A stretch of 64,000 nt of DNA. It comes from Paenibacillus mendelii (GTDB lineage Bacteria; Bacillota; Bacilli; Paenibacillales; Paenibacillaceae). The DNA lies in contig NZ_JANHOF010000011.1 of the NCBI RefSeq assembly GCF_024498075.1, positions 124,001 through 188,000 on the forward strand. Direction: 5' to 3'. The notes beneath the pieces were generated by a model, which did no database searches, was not told where the DNA came from, and saw only the letters and a list, made by a program, of their open reading frames with translations. Of the stretch, positions 1 to 8,174 are shown piece by piece (the first letter of the stretch is position 1; every line of letters begins with the position of its first letter). Made by a program: the position numbers and the translations under genes.

Positions 1-562
1 TTAATTGAAGCAGACCTTGGTAACCGCCTTTGTTCGAAACATACACATATCCCCGGTTATCCACGACGGTTTTTACGGGAACGAACAAATAGTTTTCAGG
101 AACAAGCTCTGATTTTGGAGCGAGAATCTCCTTCACGAAGCGGCCTTCCTTGTCGTAGACGACGATTCGTTTGTTGCCGGTATCCGCTACATAAATATCG
201 CCGGCCTCCGTAACGAAGACACCTTCCGGGCTGCGAAGCTTAATTTTCTTGTCCTCCGTACCCTCGGCCGGTATCACTCGAAGCTGCTTGCCTTCCGAAT
301 TCAAATGTACGATACGGTCGTTGCCGCGGTCCGCTACATAGATATCGTCATTAGGCATAATAAACAAATCTTCCGGATTTTTGAATCCTTCCCAGATCAT
401 CCAGGGTACGAATGCATTCGGTGAAGGGATCCAGCGTCCGTTCGCATCGGTAGATGAAGTGAAATAAGGAAGCTGCGCGTCTGCTTTGGGCACCGGTATC
501 GTCATGAGAACGGCAGCCGCAGCGATCGCGATTATTGCGAATTTCATTATGAAACGTTTCAT
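1..562 (-). CDS. NHL-repeat secreted protein (3' end beyond window)
   Basis: Partial gene: the frame stays open to the left edge, so only about 187 N-terminal residues are visible. It starts at ATG 562 with a basic, hydrophobic signal peptide ending near an ADA-type cleavage site. The mature part carries NHL-type beta-propeller blades: repeats of the form 'PEDLFIMPNDDIYVADRGND', 'SPEGVFVTEAGDIYVADTGN' and 'VDNRGYVYVSNKGG'. NHL propellers bind ligands or proteins; here an extracellular or surface role is likely. It lies 13 bp after the MalG-type permease gene and is probably the last or next gene of that sugar operon. The exact role is unknown. Confidence 0.8.
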   Translation of the reverse strand, partial: MKRFIMKFAIIAIAAAAVLMTIPVPKADAQLPYFTSSTDANGRWIPSPNAFVPWMIWEGFKNPEDLFIMPNDDIYVADRGNDRIVHLNSEGKQLRVIPAEGTEDKKIKLRSPEGVFVTEAGDIYVADTGNKRIVVYDKEGRFVKEILAPKSELVPENYLFVPVKTVVDNRGYVYVSNKGGYQGLLQL

Positions 563-575
563 TGTGGCTCCCCTC

Positions 576-1484
576 TCATTTGATTCCGGAATGTGCCATC
601 GTCGCGAGCACTCTTCGTTGTGAGACCAAAAAGATAATTAAGTTTGGAACGAACATGATCAAACCTACAGCAGCAGCAATTCCTTGCCCGACTACGTTAT
701 TGGCCAGACCATTGGTCAAGGTCATGACATAATAAGGAAGCGTCTTCATCGACTCCACCTGTATGTACAGATTGGAAGTCTCTGTCTGCGACCATGCACC
801 TTGGAACGTTAAGATGGCCACTGTAGCGATTGCTGGTGTACAGACGGGCATAACGATCCGGAAGAAGATCAGCCACTCCTTCGCACCGTCAATCCTGGCT
901 GCTTCCATAAGCTCGTTCGGTATTTGGTCAACGAACTGCTTCATCAGAAAAACGCTCGTTGGCGCAGCAATTAACGGAATAATGTGCGCAAAGTACGTAT
1001 TCATAATGCCAATATTCGCAATAACGAGATAACGGGGAATAGCAACCGCCTCGGGAGCGAACATGAGCGCGAAGATCGTCAGCGCGAAGAAAAACTTGCT
1101 GCCCGGAAACACATGCTTGGAGAACGCATAGGCCGCCATGGAGCTTACACCGATTACTCCAATCATCGTAAGACTTGTTGTAAGTAAACTGTTAAACAAG
1201 TACCGGGTAAACGGGATAACAAGCGACTGCGTCTTCAAGAACAAATCGCGAAAGTTTTCCAGCGTTGGTTCTTGTACGATAAATCTCGGCGGATAGAGAA
1301 ACAGCTCATTAATTGGTTTGAACGCGTGATTGAAAATAAAAATAATCGGCAATGCCATGAACACCGCAAGCAACAAGAGGCCAAGAAAAGTGATTCGTTG
1401 AAACCAATCGACAGCCTTCGCCTTCCGCCAAGCTCGAGCCAGAGATACGCCGGACCTTCGAGTCATCATTTGCAAGGTTTTCAT
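576..1484 (-). CDS. Carbohydrate ABC transporter permease (MalG type)
   Basis: Inner-membrane subunit of a CUT1 sugar importer, 302 residues with six predicted membrane helices. The binding-protein-dependent transport loop (EAA motif) is visible as 'EAARIDGAKEWLIFFRIVMP' in the last third and docks the ATPase. The start codon directly abuts the TAG stop of the upstream permease (TAGATG), with AGGAGG upstream, so translation is coupled. It pairs with the MalF-type gene at 1485-2453, and with the ATPase and two binding proteins upstream. The N-terminus is about 20 residues longer than usual before helix 1. Confidence 0.93.
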   Translation of the reverse strand: MKTLQMMTRRSGVSLARAWRKAKAVDWFQRITFLGLLLLAVFMALPIIFIFNHAFKPINELFLYPPRFIVQEPTLENFRDLFLKTQSLVIPFTRYLFNSLLTTSLTMIGVIGVSSMAAYAFSKHVFPGSKFFFALTIFALMFAPEAVAIPRYLVIANIGIMNTYFAHIIPLIAAPTSVFLMKQFVDQIPNELMEAARIDGAKEWLIFFRIVMPVCTPAIATVAILTFQGAWSQTETSNLYIQVESMKTLPYYVMTLTNGLANNVVGQGIAAAVGLIMFVPNLIIFLVSQRRVLATMAHSGIK

Positions 1485-2453
1485 CTATTCGTCCTCCTTG
1501 CTGCCGAAGAGCTGGAATGAGAGCTTGGTCGCTCCGTATACGAGCAGCAGGAGCAGCACCGACAAAGCAGCTGCGTAACCGAGCTCGTAACGTATGATAG
1601 CAAAGTCGTCGATATGATTGATCATCAGATGGCCCGAGTATTGCGGTGTAATAGGCGAGCCTGCGAGAATGGCACCAATCGCCCCCGCCTTCAAGGTACC
1701 GACTACCGCCATAACTGCTCCGAATAGCATCTGAGGTTTAATGGCTGGAATAGTGAGATAGAAGATTTCTTGAAGCCGGTTAGAGATGCCATCGATTGCA
1801 CCCGCTTCGTAAAGCTCCTTATTCACCGTTTGCAGACCTGCGAGCATCGCAAGGAAACCCACCCCCATACTGGCCCATAACGAGATGCCAATCATTATAT
1901 ACATAAAATATTTGGGATCTTGAAGCCAAAGCACCGGCTGATCCAGAATTCCCCAATTGAGAAGCAAATTGTTCAAATAACCAACACGGTCTCCGCTGAA
2001 AATAACAGGCCAAACGACCGCAAATGCGACGCCGGAAGCTAACGATGGCGCATAGATGGCCAAAGTGAACCAGTCGCGGACTCCTTTGGGCAGCTGATTA
2101 ATGAGCCAGGCGAGGAAGAACGACATCATATAACCGCCTGGTCCGACGATTAGCGCGAATTTGAATGTATTCGGAATGGCATACTGCAGGAATATCCGGT
2201 CTTGCGACAAGATCGCCAGAAAGTTATCCCACCCAATAAACTTGGGCATAGAGATGGCGTTAAACGAGAAGAACGACAGCCCGATTGCAACAACTACGGG
2301 AACGAGAATGAATAGAACAAATGTAATGAGGAATGGCCCGATAAAAATATAGGATATTCGATTCGCCCATATGCGCGATAATAATCCAGGTCGGGCTACC
2401 CGAGTTCGCACGGTTGGTTGGCCCGGCTTCGCCGATTCGGTGGCGACGCTCAT
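1485..2453 (-). CDS. Carbohydrate ABC transporter permease (MalF type)
   Basis: Partner permease of the same CUT1 importer. I place the start at ATG 2453 rather than the ATG at 2474: it overlaps the TGA of the upstream gene as ATGA and has a GGGGAGGG ribosome site 5-6 bases upstream, giving 322 residues. Helix 1 follows a positively charged stretch, and the EAA loop appears as 'EAGAIDGISNRLQEIFYLTI'. The ATGA overlap couples it to the giant binding protein, so the three genes form one translational chain. Substrate is inferred from context to be a plant-derived oligosaccharide or glycoside. Confidence 0.92.
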   Translation of the reverse strand: MSVATESAKPGQPTVRTRVARPGLLSRIWANRISYIFIGPFLITFVLFILVPVVVAIGLSFFSFNAISMPKFIGWDNFLAILSQDRIFLQYAIPNTFKFALIVGPGGYMMSFFLAWLINQLPKGVRDWFTLAIYAPSLASGVAFAVVWPVIFSGDRVGYLNNLLLNWGILDQPVLWLQDPKYFMYIMIGISLWASMGVGFLAMLAGLQTVNKELYEAGAIDGISNRLQEIFYLTIPAIKPQMLFGAVMAVVGTLKAGAIGAILAGSPITPQYSGHLMINHIDDFAIIRYELGYAAALSVLLLLLVYGATKLSFQLFGSKEDE

Positions 2454-5371
2454 TGCGATCCCTCCCCTTCCCATGGCTTCGTAACAGCTGGAATGTCCAG
2501 CTCACGCAATATCGTACCGTGCTTCTCTCTCAAGCCGAACTCAATCTGTTTGCGGGACATCTCCCGGTTCGTATCAATGAATGCTTGCTCTAACGCTTCG
2601 CGAACATTCTTCTTCTCAATAACAGCCTTATTCCATGCGAATTCCAGCTGTCTTCCAGTGAAGTAACCACCTGGAACCTGCGGTGCTTCACGGAACCATC
2701 GGTGCTGCTCTTTGATGACATCTAGGTCGTCCTGTGGCCATGGCAATCTTGCGAATGCCTTCATGTTTGCGGTATTCCAACGGTATTCCGGTCCGAATAT
2801 CGCTTCGATATCGTTACCGAAACGCTCTTGCGTGATATCGGACGTCCACCATTTCAAGAACTGCCACGCTTTATCGTGATTATCATTATCTTTGAAAATG
2901 ACGCCAGCCTGCATCGGTCCGCCTGACCACCGCTCGACCACGCCTTCTTCATTGCGAATGCCTGGAAGCGGCGCGATCGCCCATTTGCCGGCTAACTCCG
3001 GTGCGGCAAACTCCGTTTGCAAGTAGCTGTTGAAATCGATAATGCCAACCGGCATATCCCCTAACCGGAAGTGGTTGAAGAAGCTCGGTACATCGCGCGG
3101 AAGCTGATACAGCGTAAACATCTCCGTCAATTGACGGAAGCCTTTGTACGCTTTCTCGCTATCAAGTGCAGACTTCATTCCATTCGGCGTATACAGCTCC
3201 GCTCCATTCTGGAACAGGAACGTGTTGTAGTCTTTCGGCGGCAGATAAAAATCATAACCATTCTGCTGTAAGGTAGAAAGCATCTTGTACATCTCTTCCC
3301 AAGTATCCGGAGGAGTCAGTCCGAGGCTTTCCAGAATGTCTGTACGATATGCCATGACGTTGAAGCCTTGAATCTCAGGCAACGCATAATCGCCTTCATC
3401 GTAATGGAACACGCGCAGTGCTCCTGGATGGAAGGAGTTCGCAACTTCTTCATAATCCGGGAACGTCGATAGATCCAATAACGCTCCCCGCATAGCGAAG
3501 TCAGCCGGCATCGCACTATCGATACCGAGTGCCACATCAGGCTGAATCCCGGCAGCATTGCCTAAGATAAACATCTGAGGATCAGGTACGATATTGACAT
3601 TCACCGTTATTCCGGTCTCAGGTGTGAACGTTTCATCCGCAAGCTGTTGAATCAAATTGACGTAGTCGCGTCCGCGGTTGACCCAAATATCAATTGCTCC
3701 GGGCACATTACGGCGGAAGTCGTAATCAATCGTGAACGTACGGAAGAACGATGTAACTGAATGTCCGAAGCTTTCGAAGAACCCTGGAGTTGCCCGGGGA
3801 ACATCGGCACCTGGCTGAAAAATATACAAGTAGTCGAACAGCACAGGCTGATCGAGCATACGGAATAGCCAGTTGCTTAAACTGCTTTGCATTTTGGAAA
3901 ATTGACCAAGCTCATTCGGTACATCACGCGGATTATCACGCATCTCGCCCAAATCTTCCGCTGCCGTTCGAAGGGCATTCTCTACATCCGATTTGCCCCC
4001 GGTAGACAAGGTTTGCAGATGGTCAGACAGACTAAGCAGGTCGTCAATTATGGCATTGTACCGTTCCGGAAGATTTGGAATGTATTTCTCAAGCTCCCAA
4101 TCCCGGTTCAAATCGATGTTGCCATTCTCCGTCAATGACTTGTCAAAGTTGCCCGTCACCTTGCGAATCGATGCCTCCAGCTCTGACAGACGGTTCATGT
4201 TACGAAGAATTCCGTCATAGACGGGCTTAATCGGCGCAGCTGCCGCCGTCATACGAAGGGTATGCTTGCCTTTCTTGAGCGATAGATTCAGAGGTTTATC
4301 CTCATCATTCGATAGCGTCATATTGTGCCAGCTCGTATCATAAGGGAAGGCAACTTTCTCTAGCTCAGCAAACGGCGTTTCGCCATCTATGGATATCGTG
4401 CGGTAAGCAAAGGTGTTATTCAAATAGGTTTGCGAGTATTTGAAACCGATCTGATACGTTCCATCAGCAGGAACTTCAAAATCCCATTCCGCCCATTGTC
4501 CGCTCGTACGGAATTGCTCGCCGCCTAGAGAATTAAAACGAATAAGCCCTTTCGTCTCCGGTGAAATACGCGGAGCGTCAGAGGACTGCAGTTGTATCGA
4601 CGTATCTGATTTACGGCTGATATTCTCTGCTTCAATGATGCTTACCCAATCACCGCTCTGCTCGCCCTCATTCTGTGTGTCCTCAGAATATTTGGCCGGT
4701 GATGTGGAAGGAACGATATAAAGTTGTTTGATCTTGATTGGCTGATATTCACCAACCAACCGCAATGTGTGCTCTCCCTTCGTAAGCGGCCAACGGAGAG
4801 GTCCTGTTTCAACATCGAAGTTTGTGAAAGGTTCTGTCTTCCATCCTGTAACTTCCACGGATTGCGGCCGGCGGTCATTGCCGAACTCGTCCTTCTGCGG
4901 AGGATAAGGATCATGCGTAAATTGACGCTTCAAGTGAAGTCGCTCAGCTTCTTTGAAAGGAAATGCCCCGTCGATTTGTACGCCGCGAACAATACCAACC
5001 GCAGCATCGCTATTGGAATCATAAGTCAGTCCAATTTCATAGAGGCCATCTTCAGGAACTGTAATTTCCCATTCAACCCATCCTTTTTCAGAATTCCAAG
5101 AAAGCCCCTCATCGCCATCGAATGCAAAAAGAGCCGGATCGGACACGGCAGAGTATGACCCGCCGGGCAGTGTTATTTCAGAGCCTTCTATGAGGCTCTC
5201 TTTGTAAGGCTTAATCACATTCTGATAGGTCGTAGGATCGTCGCTGCTGTACTCTTCGGACGAATTACTGCTGGTCGTCTCCCCGCTCGTCGGCGTTACC
5301 GGACCTAAGAGGAACAAGATCATGCAGAGGCTCAGCGTGAGTACGACCGTTGAATGTACCCTCTTTAGCAT
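2450..5371 (-). CDS. Giant solute-binding protein with N-terminal carbohydrate-binding-like modules
   Basis: 973 residues, about twice the normal size of an extracellular sugar-binding protein. Order: signal peptide (1-30, no lipobox cysteine seen); a beta-sandwich-like module (about 50-230) and a second similar module (about 245-400), sharing patterns such as 'WVEWEITVPEDGLYEIGLTY' and 'WAEWDFEVPADGTYQIGFKY'; a helical linker (400-530); then a type-1 solute-binding domain (about 560-930). The modules resemble CBM6/35-like or galactose-binding folds. It overlaps the ATPase gene by 7 bp and the MalF gene by ATGA. The operon also encodes a normal lipoprotein binding protein, so this one may be a second receptor or a wall-associated capture protein. 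Confidence 0.85.
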   Translation of the reverse strand: MLKRVHSTVVLTLSLCMILFLLGPVTPTSGETTSSNSSEEYSSDDPTTYQNVIKPYKESLIEGSEITLPGGSYSAVSDPALFAFDGDEGLSWNSEKGWVEWEITVPEDGLYEIGLTYDSNSDAAVGIVRGVQIDGAFPFKEAERLHLKRQFTHDPYPPQKDEFGNDRRPQSVEVTGWKTEPFTNFDVETGPLRWPLTKGEHTLRLVGEYQPIKIKQLYIVPSTSPAKYSEDTQNEGEQSGDWVSIIEAENISRKSDTSIQLQSSDAPRISPETKGLIRFNSLGGEQFRTSGQWAEWDFEVPADGTYQIGFKYSQTYLNNTFAYRTISIDGETPFAELEKVAFPYDTSWHNMTLSNDEDKPLNLSLKKGKHTLRMTAAAAPIKPVYDGILRNMNRLSELEASIRKVTGNFDKSLTENGNIDLNRDWELEKYIPNLPERYNAIIDDLLSLSDHLQTLSTGGKSDVENALRTAAEDLGEMRDNPRDVPNELGQFSKMQSSLSNWLFRMLDQPVLFDYLYIFQPGADVPRATPGFFESFGHSVTSFFRTFTIDYDFRRNVPGAIDIWVNRGRDYVNLIQQLADETFTPETGITVNVNIVPDPQMFILGNAAGIQPDVALGIDSAMPADFAMRGALLDLSTFPDYEEVANSFHPGALRVFHYDEGDYALPEIQGFNVMAYRTDILESLGLTPPDTWEEMYKMLSTLQQNGYDFYLPPKDYNTFLFQNGAELYTPNGMKSALDSEKAYKGFRQLTEMFTLYQLPRDVPSFFNHFRLGDMPVGIIDFNSYLQTEFAAPELAGKWAIAPLPGIRNEEGVVERWSGGPMQAGVIFKDNDNHDKAWQFLKWWTSDITQERFGNDIEAIFGPEYRWNTANMKAFARLPWPQDDLDVIKEQHRWFREAPQVPGGYFTGRQLEFAWNKAVIEKKNVREALEQAFIDTNREMSRKQIEFGLREKHGTILRELDIPAVTKPWEGEGSQ

Positions 5372-6480
5372 AATAGCTCCTCCGTACCCGGATCAAAGAA
5401 ATGGACATTGTTCATATCGAATCCCACCGTGACCGTATCGCCTTCCTGGAAACCAAGGCGAAGAGGATCTACACGGACAATAAGAGAATGATCCGTATTG
5501 TTCAAATGCAGGTATGTGTCAGATCCCATAAATTCCAGCATATCCACGGTTGAATCAAACTGACTTTGGGTCAAACTCCAATCTACTGAGTCCTTGCATG
5601 CGATTTTCTCTGCTCTGACGCCCAGCACGATACGCTTATCATGGTAACGTTGATCGATCAGCACCTTGGCTTTCTTCGCCGGAATGAGCAGTCGATATCT
5701 GCGCGTATCGAAGAATACGCCATCCGAAGTATGCTGAATCGTCCCATGGATGAAATTCATAGGAGGCGTACCGATGAAGCCAGCAACGAACATATTTTTC
5801 GGTGATTGATAAATTTCCTTGGGAGTGCCAACCTGTTGAATGATACCGCTGCGCATCACAACGATACGCGTACCCATTGTCATGGCTTCGATCTGATCAT
5901 GCGTTACATAAATCATCGTTGTTTGCAATTTACGGTGCAGCTTCGTGATCTCCTCGCGCATTTGAACGCGAAGCTTGGCATCCAGGTTAGATAGCGGCTC
6001 GTCCATGAGGAAGACTTCCGGTTCACGAACAATAGCACGACCTAAGGCAACGCGCTGCCTTTGACCTCCAGACATATGCTTAGGCAGCTTATCCAGAAGA
6101 GCTTCGATCTCCAATACTTTGGCAGCCCTTGTGACACGCTCCTGCAGTTCATGCTTTGGCAATTTACGCAAGCGTAATCCGAAGGCAATGTTCTCAAATA
6201 CGGACATATGAGGATAAAGTGCATAGTTCTGGAATACCATCGCAATATTACGATCCTTGGAAGACACATAATTGACCATACGGTCTCCAATATAAATTTC
6301 GCCCTCGGAAATATCCTCCAAGCCTGCTAGCATCCGAAGCAGCGTGGATTTGCCGCAACCGGAGGGGCCAACCAGAACAAGAAACTCACCGTCTTCCACT
6401 TGCAGATGGAAATCGTCAACCGAGTACCGCCGTTCTGTGGCATACTGTTTCTTGACATGTTGGAATGATACACTTCCCAT
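5365..6480 (-). CDS. Sugar ABC transporter ATPase (MsmX/UgpC family)
   Basis: Energising subunit of the importer. Walker A 'GPSGCGKST', Q-loop, signature 'SGGQRQR', Walker B 'VFLMDEPLS' and switch His 'THD' are all intact, followed by a C-terminal TOBE-like regulatory domain. Start chosen at ATG 6480 (371 residues), because the upstream extension to 6510 is not family-like and AGGAAAGGGG lies upstream of 6480. In Bacillus, MsmX serves several sugar importers. This is the only such ATPase in the window although three permease pairs are present, so it may energise the other two (inference). Confidence 0.94.
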   Translation of the reverse strand: MGSVSFQHVKKQYATERRYSVDDFHLQVEDGEFLVLVGPSGCGKSTLLRMLAGLEDISEGEIYIGDRMVNYVSSKDRNIAMVFQNYALYPHMSVFENIAFGLRLRKLPKHELQERVTRAAKVLEIEALLDKLPKHMSGGQRQRVALGRAIVREPEVFLMDEPLSNLDAKLRVQMREEITKLHRKLQTTMIYVTHDQIEAMTMGTRIVVMRSGIIQQVGTPKEIYQSPKNMFVAGFIGTPPMNFIHGTIQHTSDGVFFDTRRYRLLIPAKKAKVLIDQRYHDKRIVLGVRAEKIACKDSVDWSLTQSQFDSTVDMLEFMGSDTYLHLNNTDHSLIVRVDPLRLGFQEGDTVTVGFDMNNVHFFDPGTEELLC

Positions 6481-6503
6481 CCATATGACACCCCTTTCCT
6501 GAT

Positions 6504-6540
6504 GGTTCAATACTTTACGGTTTACGGTTCAATACTTTAC
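6504..6540. repeat. Direct repeat, 15 bp x 2
   Basis: GGTTCAATACTTTAC occurs at 6504-6518 and again at 6526-6540 with a 7-bp spacer that partly repeats its end (GGTTTAC). It lies in the leader between the binding-protein stem-loop and the ATPase start. It may be a replication-slippage duplication or a paired protein-binding site; nothing in the sequence decides between them. Confidence 0.85.
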
Positions 6541-6582
6541 TAAATCTTGAAGGAAACCAGTCTCCGCTTTCTGACAGGAATC

Positions 6583-6611
6583 GGCAGGTGCCGATTAAGC
6601 TAGCACCTGCC
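6583..6611 (-). other. Intercistronic stem-loop after binding-protein gene
   Basis: Perfect 9-bp stem (6583-6591 pairs with 6603-6611, GGCAGGTGC/GCACCTGCC) 20 bases after the stop of the binding-protein gene. No U-run follows on the minus strand, so it is more likely an mRNA-stabilising or partial-termination element than a full terminator. Compare 22566-22592 and 32225-32281. Confidence 0.7.
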
Positions 6612-6630
6612 CTCTCATTTGTTTGCTTAT

Positions 6631-8043
6631 TTACTTATATTTTTCCTGAAGCTCTTGAAGCTTCTTGTTAAGCGCTTCGGTACCGGATGGGAAATAGTCG
6701 TGGGCACTGACACCCTCGCTGACTGCTTTTCCATGTGCCCAAGTCGCAATGAAGCCGTTAAGCTCATTTGCACCGATCATGACTCTTGTGGCATGAATTT
6801 CACCGATACTAGCTGCATAGTTTAGCGCATCCGTATTAAGGCCTTTATAAATTTCAGCATTTTTGAAATGTTCGACGATTTCAGGATTCGGCGAGTTCGG
6901 GAAAGATCCCCCGATATCGATTAGAACCTTTTGTCCTTCCACCGATGCAGCCCAGAATTTCATGAACTTCCATGCTGCGTCTTTATTCTTGCCTGCTTTG
7001 CTCAAGAACATTGGGTTATCGAAGATCATGTTAACTTGTTTAGCTGTACCTGCAGGGTACGGAGCAACGTCCCAATTAAACTTCAACGATTCTTTCCAGC
7101 CAGGAATTAACGGTGAAACGTGAACCGTGAAGAGCGCTTGGCCGCTGCTCCATAGATCAACACCTGCAACTCCGTTCGCTTCTTTCCCTTGATCATTCAA
7201 CATGGTGCCGTCTTTTTGCACAAAATCTGCAACCGATTGAAGATCGTCAAGAACAGCTGGGTCGTCACCTAGGAACTTCGTATAGTCTTCATTCATCATC
7301 AACGAATGCGGTGCATGGCCGTTCGCAACAGGCATTACCATACCGAGGAACTCGTTGATTAACCCTGCTCCTTCGAAGCCCCACGTTTTCTCAGCAGGAT
7401 TGGTCGCTTTCTTCGCCATGTCGACCATTTGTTCGAAGGTCCAATCATTGCTCGGTGCCGTCAGGCCATATTTATTTAACAAATCCTTATTATAGTAAAC
7501 CAGGAAAGCATCATTGCCACGGGAAAGTGCATACTGACTGCCCTTGAATTGGAACTGCTCCAAACGCCCTGGGCTGAATTCATAGTTTTTGAAATCCGGA
7601 TCCGCATCGATAAACGGCGTCAAATCATCCGCGAAACCTTGAACAATCGGAGTCGTGAACTCATCGTGCCAGAACAAGTCGATTGGATCGTTTGCAGCAA
7701 CCGCTTGTGTTAACGTTGGAATTACTTCAGCACTGCCATTGACGAAAACAATCTCAACTTCGATGTTGGGGTTCAACGCTGTGAAAGCGTCACCAATCTT
7801 TTTGAAGGCAGAATCGGCTGCAACCCAAGTAGCAATTCGTATTTTCACTTTTTCTTGCGGATCCGTTTTTGGCGTATCCTCAGGCTTCGGATCATCCTTC
7901 GGCGTATTCTCGCCGGTATTGTTTGGTTTAGGATCTTCTGCAGCAGGATTATTGTTACCACCACCACAAGCAGCTGTTACAAAAACAAATGCCATTATCA
8001 TTGCGACCATTAAAAACTTGCGCATTACGAATGGTTTAACCAT
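6631..8043 (-). CDS. Sugar-binding lipoprotein of ABC transporter
   Basis: Extracellular solute-binding protein family 1, 470 residues from ATG 8043. That start is chosen because AGGGGGAAGAG lies immediately upstream; the ATG at 8076 lacks a site. Lipobox V-T-A-A-C with Cys26 predicts membrane anchoring, followed by a Pro/Asp/Lys-rich linker (about 30-65), then the two-lobed binding domain ('KVKIRIATWVAADSAFKKIG', 'FWHDEFTTPIVQGFADDL'). First transporter gene of the operon after the rhamnosidase; it presents sugar to the permeases at 576-2453. Confidence 0.93.
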   Translation of the reverse strand: MVKPFVMRKFLMVAMIMAFVFVTAACGGGNNNPAAEDPKPNNTGENTPKDDPKPEDTPKTDPQEKVKIRIATWVAADSAFKKIGDAFTALNPNIEVEIVFVNGSAEVIPTLTQAVAANDPIDLFWHDEFTTPIVQGFADDLTPFIDADPDFKNYEFSPGRLEQFQFKGSQYALSRGNDAFLVYYNKDLLNKYGLTAPSNDWTFEQMVDMAKKATNPAEKTWGFEGAGLINEFLGMVMPVANGHAPHSLMMNEDYTKFLGDDPAVLDDLQSVADFVQKDGTMLNDQGKEANGVAGVDLWSSGQALFTVHVSPLIPGWKESLKFNWDVAPYPAGTAKQVNMIFDNPMFLSKAGKNKDAAWKFMKFWAASVEGQKVLIDIGGSFPNSPNPEIVEHFKNAEIYKGLNTDALNYAASIGEIHATRVMIGANELNGFIATWAHGKAVSEGVSAHDYFPSGTEALNKKLQELQEKYK

Positions 8044-8174
8044 ACTCTTCCCCCTAGAAAAATTTGTTGTTGTCATAAGTTGAAGAACTACTCTTACTTT
8101 GAACCCCTATCATACATACACCCAAAATCCTCTGTCCGAACAGGCATCACCTCCCATAATGAATACCCTTACAT

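Noticed and set aside
4724..5158. 144-residue plus-strand frame
   Set aside because: Shadow of the giant binding protein; composition not protein-like and no start signal.
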